Positions 6,847 through 14,936 are shown, counted from the first letter of the stretch. The stretch is 26,464 bases of DNA from DASZQY01 sp048498575 (GCA_048498575.1 JBEHXS010000020.1:1-26464), one strand, 5' to 3'. Numbers and translations are program-made. Notes: generated by a model not told the origin, from the sequence alone.

Positions 6847-6875
6847 AATATGACGCGACTTGGCGCCGACGACAA
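6847..6875 (-). promoter_or_regulatory. Possible promoter of the small peptide gene
   Basis: On the minus strand TTGTCG (6875-6870) and CATATT (6852-6847) match -35 and -10 consensus at four of six bases each, with 17 bases between. Transcription would start near 6840, about 30 bases before the GTG. The element overlaps the end of the spacer after DUF930, so the small gene could also be read through from DUF930. Confidence 0.35.
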
Positions 6876-6892
6876 GTGCGGCGACCTGCCGC

Positions 6893-7525
6893 CTATTTTG
6901 CCGTCGGCAGATGGTCGGCATCCCACCGATCGCGCGGGATCGGATCGCCGACCTTGAACTGGAAGCCGTCGACCGTGACGCCGTCGGGCGAAAGCAGGCA
7001 CTCGTAGCTCAGGCCATACCAGGCGCCGCCGGAAAGGAACGCCGCGCCCGGCGCGTTCACCTTGTCGCCCGCCGACACCTCGTCGGCGGTGGCGTAGGCG
7101 ATGATCCGCTCCGGCTTGAAGTTCGCCTTCCAGGCGTGCACCTGCTCCATGGCTTCGAGATTGCAGAGCTGGACGGCGCGTTCTTCGCCGTTGAAGTGCG
7201 CGAGCTCCTTAGCCGCTTCCACCGTTCCGGGCTCCGCCAGCGCCAGCGCCGAGAGCATCGTCGTCGGCCGGATCATGCCGGGCGCGGCCGAAAGACCGGA
7301 CGGCGCCGGCTGCGCCGGTGGAGGAGCAACGGGAGGCGGCGGGGCTACCGGCTCCGATGGCGCGGTCGCCGCGTCGTACGCAGCGCTGGTGATGAAATCG
7401 ACGGTGAGGCTGGGTTCCTCGGGCACTACCGGGAGCGGCCGCCGCGGCCACCATACGGCGAGGCCGAGCAGCGCCGCGTGGAACAGCAGCGAGGCGAGCA
7501 CGCTCAACGCCACCGCGTCGTTCAT
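6893..7525 (-). CDS. DUF930 domain protein, membrane-anchored
   Basis: This encodes 210 residues from the ATG at 7525. An N-terminal hydrophobic segment (residues about 4-26, AVALSVLASLLFHAALLGLAVWW) acts as a signal anchor. A Pro/Ala-rich linker (about 50-85, PVAPPPPVAPPPAQP) spans the periplasm in the manner of TonB-like proteins. The DUF930 domain follows: TTMLSALALAEP, then ERAVQLCNLEAMEQVHAW, SYECLLSPDGVTV, and VGDPIPRDRWDADHLP at the C-terminus. Two Cys in the domain may form a disulfide. Molecular function is unknown. The start is uncertain: an in-frame GTG at 7573 would add 16 residues, and neither has a good ribosome binding site. The gene is divergent from recF. Confidence 0.82.
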   Translation of the reverse strand: MNDAVALSVLASLLFHAALLGLAVWWPRRPLPVVPEEPSLTVDFITSAAYDAATAPSEPVAPPPPVAPPPAQPAPSGLSAAPGMIRPTTMLSALALAEPGTVEAAKELAHFNGEERAVQLCNLEAMEQVHAWKANFKPERIIAYATADEVSAGDKVNAPGAAFLSGGAWYGLSYECLLSPDGVTVDGFQFKVGDPIPRDRWDADHLPTAK

Positions 7526-7616
7526 CGCCAGCCGCGACAGCGGGCCGTCAGGAATGGACTCGGATACCGACACGCGCCTGTTTCTGCCGCTTGCTTCACC
7601 CCTGCCGCGACAGGAT

Positions 7617-7644
7617 AGGACAGTCCGGCGCCACGCCCTATAAC
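7617..7644 (+). promoter_or_regulatory. Possible recF promoter, giving a nearly leaderless transcript
   Basis: AGGACA (7617-7622) and TATAAC (7639-7644) are separated by 16 bases, with four and five consensus matches. Transcription would begin only a few bases before the recF ATG at 7654. No Shine-Dalgarno is visible before that ATG, which fits leaderless or near-leaderless initiation. Confidence 0.4.
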
Positions 7645-7653
7645 CGCCTCGCC

Positions 7654-8796
7654 ATGGCCGATACCGCAACTGCCGCCGTCACCCGCCTCAAGCTCAACGG
7701 CTTCCGCAATTATGCCTCCCTCACCGCCGATTTCGACGGCCGCTCGGTCGTGCTCACCGGGCCGAACGGCGCCGGCAAGACCAACCTGCTCGAGGCGATC
7801 TCCTTTCTCGCGCCTGGCCGCGGGCTTCGCCGCGCCAACCTTGAGGAGGTCGCCCGCCATGGCGGCGACGGCGCCTGGGCGATCGCCGCCACCATTGCCA
7901 ATGGCGCCGGCGAGGTCGAGATCGGCACGGGCGTCGCGCTCGGCGCGGAGGGCCCGGAGAACCGCCGCTCGGTCCGCGTCAACCGCGCGCCGGCCCGTTC
8001 CACCGACGCGCTGGTCGAGCATCTGCGCGTGCTCTGGCTGACGCCGGCCATGGACGGCCTGTTCACCGGTCCTGCCTCCGAGCGCCGCCACTTCCTCGAC
8101 CGCGCCGTGCTCGCCATCGACAAGACGCACGGCACGCGCGTCAACGCCTTCGAGAAGGCGACGCGCGGCCGCAACAAGCTGCTCGCCGAGCCGCACCCCG
8201 ACGCGGCCTGGCTCGATGCCATCGAGATGGAGATGGCCGAGCTTGGCGTCGCCGTCGCGGCAGCGCGGCGCGAGTGGGCCGCGCTGATTGCCCGCCTCAT
8301 CGCCGCCAGCGGCCGCGATTCACCGTTCCCGTGGGCAGAGATCCAGCTCGAGGGCACGCTCGAACACGGGCTGGATTCCCATCCCGCCAGCGTGGTCGAA
8401 GCCAACTACGCCGCCGAGCTTGCCGGCGAGCGCCCGCACGATGCTGCCGCCGGCCGCACGCTCATCGGCCCGCACCGCTCGGACCTTCGCGTCCGCCACG
8501 GACCAAAGCAGGCGGCCGCCGAGACCTGCTCGACCGGCGAGCAGAAGGCGCTGCTCATCGGGTTGGTGCTGGCCGAGGCGCGACTTGCCACCGAGCTCAG
8601 CGGCGAGACGCCGGTGGTGCTGCTCGACGAGATCGCCGCGCATCTCGACGCCACGCGCCGGCAGGGCCTGTTCCAGGTGCTCACCGACCTCGGCTGCCAG
8701 GCCTTCATGACCGGCACCGAGGCTGACGTGTTCGCGCCGCTCGGCGAGCGCGCCGAACGGTTTCTGGTACGCGACGCCACCGTCACCCCCGCATGA
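7654..8796 (+). CDS. recF: DNA replication/repair protein RecF
   Basis: This encodes 380 residues, the usual alphaproteobacterial size. RLKLNGFRNYASL opens the protein, with Walker A GPNGAGKTNLLEAI near residue 37. The ABC/SMC-like signature region is CSTGEQKALLIGLVLAEA near 294 and Walker B VVLLDEIAAHLD near 322. RecF loads RecA at gaps together with RecO and RecR. The ATG at 7654 is preferred because homologous sequence begins just after it; the frame is open further upstream. Its last four bases (ATGA, 8793-8796) contain the start codon of recQ, so the two are almost certainly translationally coupled. Confidence 0.95.
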   Translation: MADTATAAVTRLKLNGFRNYASLTADFDGRSVVLTGPNGAGKTNLLEAISFLAPGRGLRRANLEEVARHGGDGAWAIAATIANGAGEVEIGTGVALGAEGPENRRSVRVNRAPARSTDALVEHLRVLWLTPAMDGLFTGPASERRHFLDRAVLAIDKTHGTRVNAFEKATRGRNKLLAEPHPDAAWLDAIEMEMAELGVAVAAARREWAALIARLIAASGRDSPFPWAEIQLEGTLEHGLDSHPASVVEANYAAELAGERPHDAAAGRTLIGPHRSDLRVRHGPKQAAAETCSTGEQKALLIGLVLAEARLATELSGETPVVLLDEIAAHLDATRRQGLFQVLTDLGCQAFMTGTEADVFAPLGERAERFLVRDATVTPA

Positions 8797-10604
8797 GCGC
8801 CGGCATGGACAAGGCGGCGCTGACACTGCGCAGCGTCTTCGGCTACGATTCGTTCCGGCCAGGCCAGGCGGAGATCGTCGAAGCCGTGCTCGCCGGCAGG
8901 GACGTGCTTGCCGTCATGCCGACGGGCAGCGGCAAGTCGCTGTGCTACCAGCTTCCCGCCGTGCAGGCCGGCGGGCTCACCGTCGTGGTCTCGCCGCTGA
9001 TCGCGCTGATGCGCGACCAGGTCGGCCAGATGACGAGCCTGGGCGTCGCCGCCGCGAGTCTCAACTCGCACAACGACCCGCGCGAGGCCGACGCCGCCTG
9101 GGACCTCATCGAACGCGGCGAGCTCCGCCTTCTCTTCGTATCACCCGAGCGTCTCGCCATGGACGGTTTCGCCGAACGGCTGCGGCGGGCCGGCGCGCGG
9201 CGGCTGGTCATCGACGAGGCGCACTGCGTCTCGCAGTGGGGACATGACTTCCGGCCCGAATACCGGACGCTGATCACGGCCCGCATCGCGCTGGGACGCC
9301 TGCCGATCCTGGCGCTCACCGCGACCGCCGACGACGCCACGCGTGCCGACATCGCGGCGCAGCTCTTCGACCGGCCGCCGCTGACGATCGTGCATTCCTT
9401 CGACCGGCCGAACATCGACCTCAGCTTTGCCGTGAAGGAGCGCCCGCGCGAGCAGATCGCCGCCTTCGTCGCGGCCCGCAAGGGCGCGAGCGGCATCGTC
9501 TACACGGCAGCGCGGGCGCGCACCGAGCAGCTTGCCGCGGCGCTGGCCAAAGCCGGCCACCGCGCGCTCCCCTACCACGCCGGCCTCGACCAGCAGGTGC
9601 GTTCGGAAAACCAGGACGTCTTCCTGAAGGAGGACGGCATCGTCATGGTCGCCACCGTCGCTTTCGGCATGGGCATCAACAAGCCGGACGTGCGCTATGT
9701 CGTGCACGCCGACATGCCCGCCGGCATCGAGGCGTACTACCAGGAGATCGGCCGCGCCGGCCGCGACGGCCTCGCGGCGGAAACGCTGACGCTCTACGGC
9801 GCCGAAGACATGGCGCTGCGCCGCCGGCAGATCGCGGAACGCGAGATTTCGCCCGAGCAGCGGCGCGTCGAGCTGAAGCGGCTGGCGACGATGATCGACC
9901 TCTGCGAATCGGCGCTGTGCCGGCGCCAGGCACTGCTGGCGTATTTCGGCGAGACGAGCGGGCGCTGCGGTCATTGCGACCTCTGCCGCGGCGGCGCCAC
10001 GCTCTACGACGCGACCACCGACGCGCAGAAGGTCCTTTCGGCCGTCGTGCGTACCGGCGAGCGCTTCGGCGCCGCGCACCTCGCCGACGTGCTCACCGGC
10101 GAGGCCACCGCAGCCATCCGGCGGCACGGCCACGAGGCCCTCAAGACGTTCGGCGTCGGCAAGGACAAGTCGAAGCGCGCCTGGCAAACCGTCGTGCGCC
10201 AACTCTACGCGGCGGGCGTGCTGGCCGAGGCCAGCGCCGAGCACGGCGGCTTCCGCCTTACCGAAAACGGCGTCGCGATTCTCAAGGGCCGCGAGAGCCT
10301 GTCGCTGCGCGTCGCCACCGAGACCGAGGGGCGCAAGCCGCGGCGCGAACGGAACGCCGCTGGCGCCGACCTCGACGGCGCGGGCAACGCCCTGTTCGAG
10401 CACCTGCGGGCGCTCCGCCGCGGCATTGCGCGCCAGGACGGCGTCGCCGCCTACATGGTTTTCGCCGACCGCACCCTCATCGACATGGCCCGCCTGCGCC
10501 CCCGCACGCCGTCCGAAATGAAGCTGGTGCACGGCGTCGGCGAAGCGAAACTCGCCCGCTACGGGAGCCAATTCCTGAAGGCGATCGCGGCGTTTCCGGG
10601 CTAA
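8793..10604 (+). CDS. recQ: ATP-dependent DNA helicase RecQ
   Basis: This encodes 603 residues, the normal length. Motif 0 is GYDSFRPGQAEIV and motif I is MPTGSGKSLCYQLP (about 41-54). Motif II is VIDEAHCVSQWGHDFRPEY near 138 and motif VI is YYQEIGRAGRDG near 315. The zinc site has Cys at 370 and 375 (CESALC) and CGHCDLC near 391-397. A winged-helix RQC domain precedes the HRDC domain (about 530-600, LFEHLRALRRGIARQDG to LARYGSQFLKAIAAF). It unwinds DNA 3'-5' and acts in the RecF recombination pathway. The ATGA overlap with recF (8793-8796) fits that shared pathway; an internal ATG at 8805 is an alternative start. recQ between recF and gyrB is not the usual order. Confidence 0.95.
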   Translation: MSAGMDKAALTLRSVFGYDSFRPGQAEIVEAVLAGRDVLAVMPTGSGKSLCYQLPAVQAGGLTVVVSPLIALMRDQVGQMTSLGVAAASLNSHNDPREADAAWDLIERGELRLLFVSPERLAMDGFAERLRRAGARRLVIDEAHCVSQWGHDFRPEYRTLITARIALGRLPILALTATADDATRADIAAQLFDRPPLTIVHSFDRPNIDLSFAVKERPREQIAAFVAARKGASGIVYTAARARTEQLAAALAKAGHRALPYHAGLDQQVRSENQDVFLKEDGIVMVATVAFGMGINKPDVRYVVHADMPAGIEAYYQEIGRAGRDGLAAETLTLYGAEDMALRRRQIAEREISPEQRRVELKRLATMIDLCESALCRRQALLAYFGETSGRCGHCDLCRGGATLYDATTDAQKVLSAVVRTGERFGAAHLADVLTGEATAAIRRHGHEALKTFGVGKDKSKRAWQTVVRQLYAAGVLAEASAEHGGFRLTENGVAILKGRESLSLRVATETEGRKPRRERNAAGADLDGAGNALFEHLRALRRGIARQDGVAAYMVFADRTLIDMARLRPRTPSEMKLVHGVGEAKLARYGSQFLKAIAAFPG

Positions 10605-10730
10605 TCGATTCGGCACCCGCGAAAGCCTCGGAATCCCGCCGATTCCAAGGGGTCGATTCGGGGCCTAAATTCCTGAAAAACCCTCGAAATTCGGTGCCGC
10701 CGTTGCTATATTAATGACAATGATTCTGGG
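10605..10730. promoter_or_regulatory. GANTC (CcrM-type) cluster upstream of gyrB
   Basis: GANTC sites lie at 10607-10611, 10631-10635, 10641-10645, 10655-10659 and 10722-10726. That is five in about 120 bases, where roughly 0.4 would be expected at 65% GC. The nonamer TCGATTCGG is repeated at 10605-10613 and 10653-10661. GGAATC (10630-10635) and GATTCC (10641-10646) form an inverted repeat. In alphaproteobacteria, methylation at such sites can tie promoter activity to replication; applying that to gyrB here is inference. Confidence 0.5.
10684..10712 (+). promoter_or_regulatory. Possible gyrB promoter
   Basis: TCGAAA (10684-10689) and TATATT (10707-10712) are 17 bases apart and match the consensus at four and five of six positions. 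Transcription would start near 10719, leaving a leader of about 90 bases before the ATG at 10810. One GANTC site falls at the predicted start. Confidence 0.4.
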
Positions 10731-10809
10731 CCTTTCCGGGCCGGCGATTTTGCCCCCGTTTTTGCGTGACCCGGAACGCCCTCCAGTAACCGCCCGCACC
10801 GGAAACCGC

Positions 10810-13242
10810 ATGAACGAATTGAAGCCTGTTGCCGCGCTCGAAAGCGACTACGGCGCCGAGTCGATCAAGGTCCTCAAAGGCCTCGACGCCGTACGCAAGC
10901 GGCCGGGCATGTACATCGGCGACACCGACGACGGCTCCGGCCTCCACCACATGGTCTACGAGGTCGTCGACAACGGCATTGACGAGGCGCTCGCCGGCCA
11001 CGCCGATGCGGTCAGCGTCACGCTCAATCCGGACGGCTCGGTCACGGTCTGGGACAACGGCCGTGGCATCCCGACCGGCATTCACAAGGGCGAAGGCGTG
11101 TCGGCCGCCGAGGTCATCATGACCCAGCTCCACGCCGGCGGAAAATTCGACCAGAACTCCTACAAGGTCTCCGGCGGCCTGCATGGCGTCGGCGTCTCGG
11201 TGGTCAACGCGCTGTCCTCGAAGCTCACGCTGCGCATCTGGCGCGACGGCAAGATCCACGAGATGAGCTTCACCCACGGCGTCCCCGACGCGCCGCTCAA
11301 GGTGGTCGGCGACTGGGATGGGCGCAACGGCACCGAGGTCACCTTCACGCCCTCGCCCGAAACCTTCACCCACATCGAATTCGACTACGCCACGCTGGAG
11401 CATCGCCTGCGCGAGCTCGCGTTCCTGAACTCCGGCGTGAAGATCGTGCTCACCGACAGGCGCGGCGTCGAGCCGAAGGTCGAGACGATGATGTACGAGG
11501 GCGGGCTGGCCGCCTTCGCGCGCTATCTCGACCGGGCGAAGAAGCCGATCATCTCGGCGCCGATCTACTTCCGCGCCGAGAAGGACGGGATCACCGTCGA
11601 GGTCGCGATGCAGTGGAACGACTCGTACCACGAGAACGTGCTCTGCTTTACCAACAACATCCCGCAGCGCGACGGCGGCACCCACCTTGCCGGCTTCCGC
11701 GGTGCGCTGACGCGCCAGGTCACGGCCTATGCCGATCGCGGCGCCGGCGCCAAGAAAGACAAGATCGCGCTCACCGGCGACGACTGCCGCGAGGGCCTGA
11801 CCGCGGTCCTCTCGGTCAAGGTGCCGGACCCGAAATTCTCCTCGCAGACCAAGGACAAGCTGGTCTCCTCCGAGGTCCGCCCGGTGGTCGAGAACCTGAC
11901 CAACGACGGCCTCGGCACATGGTTCGAGGAACATCCGGCGGAAGCCAAGGTAATCGTCGGCAAGGTGGTCGAGGCGGCCGCGGCGCGCGAAGCGGCGCGC
12001 AAGGCGCGCGAGCTGACGCGGCGCAAGGGCGCGCTCGACATGGCCTCGCTCCCCGGCAAGCTTGCCGATTGCCAGGAGCGCGACCCGTCCAAGGCCGAGC
12101 TCTTCATCGTCGAGGGCGATTCGGCCGGCGGCTCGGCCAAGCAGGGCCGCAACCGCGAGAACCAGGCGGTGTTGCCGCTGCGCGGCAAGATCCTCAACGT
12201 CGAGCGCGCGCGCTTCGACAAGATGATCTCGTCGGAGCAGATCGGCACGCTGATCACCGCGCTCGGCACCAGCGTCGGCCCGGACGAGTTCGATCCGGAC
12301 AAGCTGCGCTACCACAAGATCATCCTGATGACGGATGCCGACGTCGACGGCGCCCACATCCGCACCCTGCTGCTCACCTTCCTCTACCGGCAGATGCGGC
12401 CGCTGATCGAGCGCGGGCACGTCTATATCGCGCAGCCGCCGCTCTACAAGGTGAAGAAGGGCTCGTCGGAGACCTACATCAAGGACGAGCGGGCGCTCGA
12501 GGAATACCTGATCTCGACCGGCCTCGAGGAGGCCGTGCTGAAGCTCGCGCGCGGCGACGATCGCGGCGGCCGCGACCTTGCCGACATCGTCAGCGACGCG
12601 CACGCCTTCGTCGGCGTGCTGAACAGCATCCACTCGCGCTACAACCGCGCCGTGGTCGAGCAGGTGGCGATCGCCGGTGCCCTCAACCCGGCGATCCTGT
12701 CCGAGCAGACCAAGGCCGACGAGGCGGCGAAGTATGTCGCCAAGCGCCTCGACGCGCTCTCCGAGGACACCGAGCGCGGCTGGAGCGGCTCGTTCTCGGC
12801 CGACAGCGGCTTCCGCTTCGAGCGTGAGGTGCGCGGCGTCAAGGAAGTCTCGTCGATCGACCCGGGGCTGCTCAATTCGGCCGACGCGCGCAAGCTCGAC
12901 CAGTTCACCAAGAAGCTCCAGGACATCTACGCCAAGTTCGCGCGCTTCGTGCGCAAGGACGACGAGACCGTCGTGCACGGGCCGCGCGACCTTTATGCCG
13001 CGGTCACCGCCGCCGGCCGCAAGGGTCTCAGCCTGCAGCGCTACAAGGGCCTCGGCGAGATGAACGCCGAGCAGCTCTGGGAGACGACGCTCGACCCGGA
13101 GGCGCGCACGCTGCTCCAGGTCAAGATCAAGGAAGCCGACGACGCCGACGACCTGTTCGGCCGCCTGATGGGCGACGAAGTCGAGCCGCGCCGCGATTTC
13201 ATCCAGACCAACGCGCTCAACGTAGCCAATCTGGACGTCTGA
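10810..13242 (+). CDS. gyrB: DNA gyrase subunit B
   Basis: This encodes 810 residues. The GHKL ATPase domain has VRKRPGMYIGDT, EVVDNGIDEA and the HAGGKFDQNSYKVSGGLHGVG lid region. The TOPRIM domain has EGDSAGGSAKQGR near residue 434 and the metal-binding DADVDGAHIRTL near 509. The C-terminal block contains LQRYKGLGEMNAEQLWETT near 743, the GyrA-interacting signature. With GyrA it introduces negative supercoils using ATP. The ATG at 10810 is chosen because conserved sequence starts at MNELKP; an in-frame ATG at 10714 lies at or before the predicted transcription start. A canonical terminator follows. Confidence 0.97.
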   Translation: MNELKPVAALESDYGAESIKVLKGLDAVRKRPGMYIGDTDDGSGLHHMVYEVVDNGIDEALAGHADAVSVTLNPDGSVTVWDNGRGIPTGIHKGEGVSAAEVIMTQLHAGGKFDQNSYKVSGGLHGVGVSVVNALSSKLTLRIWRDGKIHEMSFTHGVPDAPLKVVGDWDGRNGTEVTFTPSPETFTHIEFDYATLEHRLRELAFLNSGVKIVLTDRRGVEPKVETMMYEGGLAAFARYLDRAKKPIISAPIYFRAEKDGITVEVAMQWNDSYHENVLCFTNNIPQRDGGTHLAGFRGALTRQVTAYADRGAGAKKDKIALTGDDCREGLTAVLSVKVPDPKFSSQTKDKLVSSEVRPVVENLTNDGLGTWFEEHPAEAKVIVGKVVEAAAAREAARKARELTRRKGALDMASLPGKLADCQERDPSKAELFIVEGDSAGGSAKQGRNRENQAVLPLRGKILNVERARFDKMISSEQIGTLITALGTSVGPDEFDPDKLRYHKIILMTDADVDGAHIRTLLLTFLYRQMRPLIERGHVYIAQPPLYKVKKGSSETYIKDERALEEYLISTGLEEAVLKLARGDDRGGRDLADIVSDAHAFVGVLNSIHSRYNRAVVEQVAIAGALNPAILSEQTKADEAAKYVAKRLDALSEDTERGWSGSFSADSGFRFEREVRGVKEVSSIDPGLLNSADARKLDQFTKKLQDIYAKFARFVRKDDETVVHGPRDLYAAVTAAGRKGLSLQRYKGLGEMNAEQLWETTLDPEARTLLQVKIKEADDADDLFGRLMGDEVEPRRDFIQTNALNVANLDV

Positions 13243-13247
13243 TCCCG

Positions 13248-13269
13248 GCGCCAGGCCGCGGCGCTTTTT
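13248..13269 (+). terminator. Rho-independent terminator of gyrB
   Basis: GCGCC (13248-13252) pairs with GGCGC (13260-13264) around a 7-base loop, followed at once by TTTTT (13265-13269). It sits 5 bases after the gyrB stop codon. Confidence 0.75.
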
Positions 13270-13309
13270 GCCCTTGCGCCGCGCGCCGATTGCCGCCACA
13301 TGGTTCGGC

Positions 13310-13573
13310 ATGGCGCGATACGACATCACCTTCGATCAGCTCGACTGGCGCGGCAAGCTTGGCCTGTTCCTCGCCATGGTGGTCGGGCTCGGGATCCTCG
13401 TCGCGCTGGTCATCCTGTCGCTTGGCGTCGCCCTGGTGCTCATCCCGATCGGCGCCATCGCCTATCTCGTCTGGCGCTGGCGGTGGAGCAAGCTCGCCAA
13501 GGCGCGCGCCGCCGGTGAAACTATCTCGGTCGAGTATCGCGTCGTCGGCAAGGACGATCGCGACACTCCCTAG
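13310..13573 (+). CDS. Small hydrophobic membrane protein of unknown function
   Basis: This encodes 87 residues from the ATG at 13310; an in-frame ATG at 13268 would give 101. After a short soluble N-terminus (MARYDITFDQLDWRGK) comes a long hydrophobic stretch, residues about 18-52 (LGLFLAMVVGLGILVALVILSLGVALVLIPIGAIAYLV without a break of charge). It is long enough for two short membrane helices in a hairpin. A basic WRWRWSKLAKARAAG segment and a polar tail ending VEYRVVGKDDRDTP follow. I do not recognise a named family. No clear ribosome binding site is seen, so the start is uncertain. Its TAG overlaps the stop of the convergent DHFR-like gene within CTAG at 13570-13573. Confidence 0.65.
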   Translation: MARYDITFDQLDWRGKLGLFLAMVVGLGILVALVILSLGVALVLIPIGAIAYLVWRWRWSKLAKARAAGETISVEYRVVGKDDRDTP

Positions 13574-14121
13574 CCGGCCGGCTCGTAGGTCAGCAGCACC
13601 GAACCCGAATCGAACGGCCGCGCCTCGATCAGCTTGAGGTGCGTGCGCGGCAGGCCCTGCTGGAACAGGGGCGTGCCGCCGCCGAAGACGATCGGGGTCA
13701 CCAGCAGGAAATATTCGTCGACGACGCCGGCGCGCATGAAGCTGTTGGCCATGGCGGCGCCGCCGAGGAGGACGATGTCCTTGTCGGTCTCGCCCTTCAG
13801 CCGCCTGACCAGCCCCGCAGGGTCGCCACGCGCGATTTCCGCCACGCCCCAGTCGGCCTTGTCCAGCGTGCGCGAGAACACGACCTTGCGGCTGGCGGCA
13901 AGCCGCGCCGCTTCCTTCGGGTCGGCTTCAGCCGAGGTCCAGTAGCGGACCATGCCCTCGTACGACACGCGCCCATAGACGAAGACGCCGGCTCGGCTGA
14001 GGTTGCGCTCGATGAAATAGCGGAACAGGTCCGGCGTCGGCGGCGGCGTGATCATCTCGCGGTTCGGCGCCTCGATGTAGCCGTCGAGGCTGATGAAGGC
14101 GGAAACGACAACCTTGCCCAT
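13570..14121 (-). CDS. Dihydrofolate reductase-family (RibD C-terminal-like) protein
   Basis: This encodes 183 residues with the fold marks of the RibD C-terminal/DHFR-like superfamily. MGKVVVSAFISLDGYIEAP begins the Rossmann-like sheet, FVYGRVSYEGMVRYW follows, then KVVFSRTL and the nucleotide-binding IVLLGGAAMANSFMRAGVVDEYFLLVTPIVFGGGTPLF. It probably uses NADPH; the substrate is unknown and it is not the house-keeping folA product. GGAGGG lies just upstream of the ATG at 14121, only 9 bases after the SRPBCC stop codon. It is therefore the third gene of an operon with arsR and the SRPBCC gene. Confidence 0.88.
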   Translation of the reverse strand: MGKVVVSAFISLDGYIEAPNREMITPPPTPDLFRYFIERNLSRAGVFVYGRVSYEGMVRYWTSAEADPKEAARLAASRKVVFSRTLDKADWGVAEIARGDPAGLVRRLKGETDKDIVLLGGAAMANSFMRAGVVDEYFLLVTPIVFGGGTPLFQQGLPRTHLKLIEARPFDSGSVLLTYEPAG

Positions 14122-14130
14122 GGTTCCCTC

Positions 14131-14589
14131 CTAGCTGGCGAGCGAGCGGCCGAGCGCGTCGAGCAGGTCGTTGGTGCCCTTCTCGCGCACCGACGGATCG
14201 TCGAAGCCGTCGAGGTAGGCGCCCTGCTCGGTCAGCGTCAGGCGCGTGCCACGCCCCTCGGCCCTCAGCTCGATGGTCGCCAGCGACACCGAGATGGGCT
14301 TGCCGTCGATATCCATGTCGTAGGTGTAGATGATGCGCTGGTCGGGCACGATGTCCTGATAGAGCGCGCGGAAGCTGATGACCGGGCCGCCCTTTGGCCC
14401 GCCGATGCTGGTCTCGCGGCCACCGACACGGAAATCCATTTCCTGCTTCTCCGGTCCCCAGTCCTCCGGCGGCTTGAACCATTTCGCCTTGGCTTTCGGA
14501 TCGGCGAAGGCGTTGAAGACGCGCGCGGGAACCGCCGGATAGACGCGTTCCAGCACGAAGGTCGAATGGGTGACGGTACGCTTGCTCAT
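14131..14589 (-). CDS. SRPBCC (AHSA1-type) domain protein
   Basis: This encodes 152 residues. The sequence FVLERVYPAVPARVFNAFADPKAKAKWFKPPEDW at the start and FRVGGRETSIGGPKGGPVISFRALYQDIVPDQRIIYTYDM in the middle are typical of the AHSA1/START-like hydrophobic-cavity fold. The C-terminus GTRLTLTEQGAYLDGFDDPSVREKGTNDLLDALG is also characteristic. These proteins bind hydrophobic ligands, and many are encoded beside ArsR regulators; the ligand is unknown. Its ATG overlaps the arsR stop (ATGA, 14586-14589), so translation is coupled. The start MSKRTVTHSTF is preceded by GGAAGA. Confidence 0.9.
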   Translation of the reverse strand: MSKRTVTHSTFVLERVYPAVPARVFNAFADPKAKAKWFKPPEDWGPEKQEMDFRVGGRETSIGGPKGGPVISFRALYQDIVPDQRIIYTYDMDIDGKPISVSLATIELRAEGRGTRLTLTEQGAYLDGFDDPSVREKGTNDLLDALGRSLAS

Positions 14590-14936
14590 TTCTTCCTTCT
14601 CCTCTGGCTCTTCTCTTCGTCGGCAAGGAATTCGCCCAGCCGGTCGAGGCGGCGCATCCACAGCGTCCGCCGCTCGTTGATCCATCGCTCGGCGAGCGAC
14701 AGCGCCTGCGGTTCGATGCGGCAGGTGCGCACGCGCCCGACCTTCTCGCTGCTGACGATGCCGCTCTCCTCCAGGACGGCGAGGTGCTGGACGATCGCGG
14801 GCAGCGACATGGCGAAGGGCGCCGCGAGCTCGCTCACCGAGGCCGGCCCGCGCGACAGGCGCTCGACCATCGCGCGCCGCGTCGGCTCCGCCAGCGCATG
14901 GAAAACACGGTCGATGTCACCGCCATAGTTAAGCAT
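14586..14936 (-). CDS. ArsR-family transcriptional repressor
   Basis: This encodes 116 residues. DRVFHALAEPTRRAMVERLSRGPASVSELAAPFAMSLPAIVQHLAVLEESGIV is the classical ArsR winged helix-turn-helix, with recognition helix around residues 40-52. It ends in a basic tail, KSQRRRKK. The ArsR metal motif ELCVCDL is absent, so metal sensing is unlikely. This subtype commonly travels with an AHSA1-type gene, as here. A 20-bp inverted repeat (14927-14946) lies over its own start codon and probably serves as operator for the whole three-gene operon. No Shine-Dalgarno precedes the ATG, and the predicted transcription start is at the ATG itself, so leaderless initiation is likely. Confidence 0.92.
   Translation of the reverse strand: MLNYGGDIDRVFHALAEPTRRAMVERLSRGPASVSELAAPFAMSLPAIVQHLAVLEESGIVSSEKVGRVRTCRIEPQALSLAERWINERRTLWMRRLDRLGEFLADEEKSQRRRKK

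Noticed and set aside
10711..13329. 872-codon minus-strand open frame opposite gyrB
   Set aside because: It is antisense to a clear gyrB. Its Arg/Asp/Val/His-rich composition is the expected shadow of high-GC codons, and no family is recognisable.
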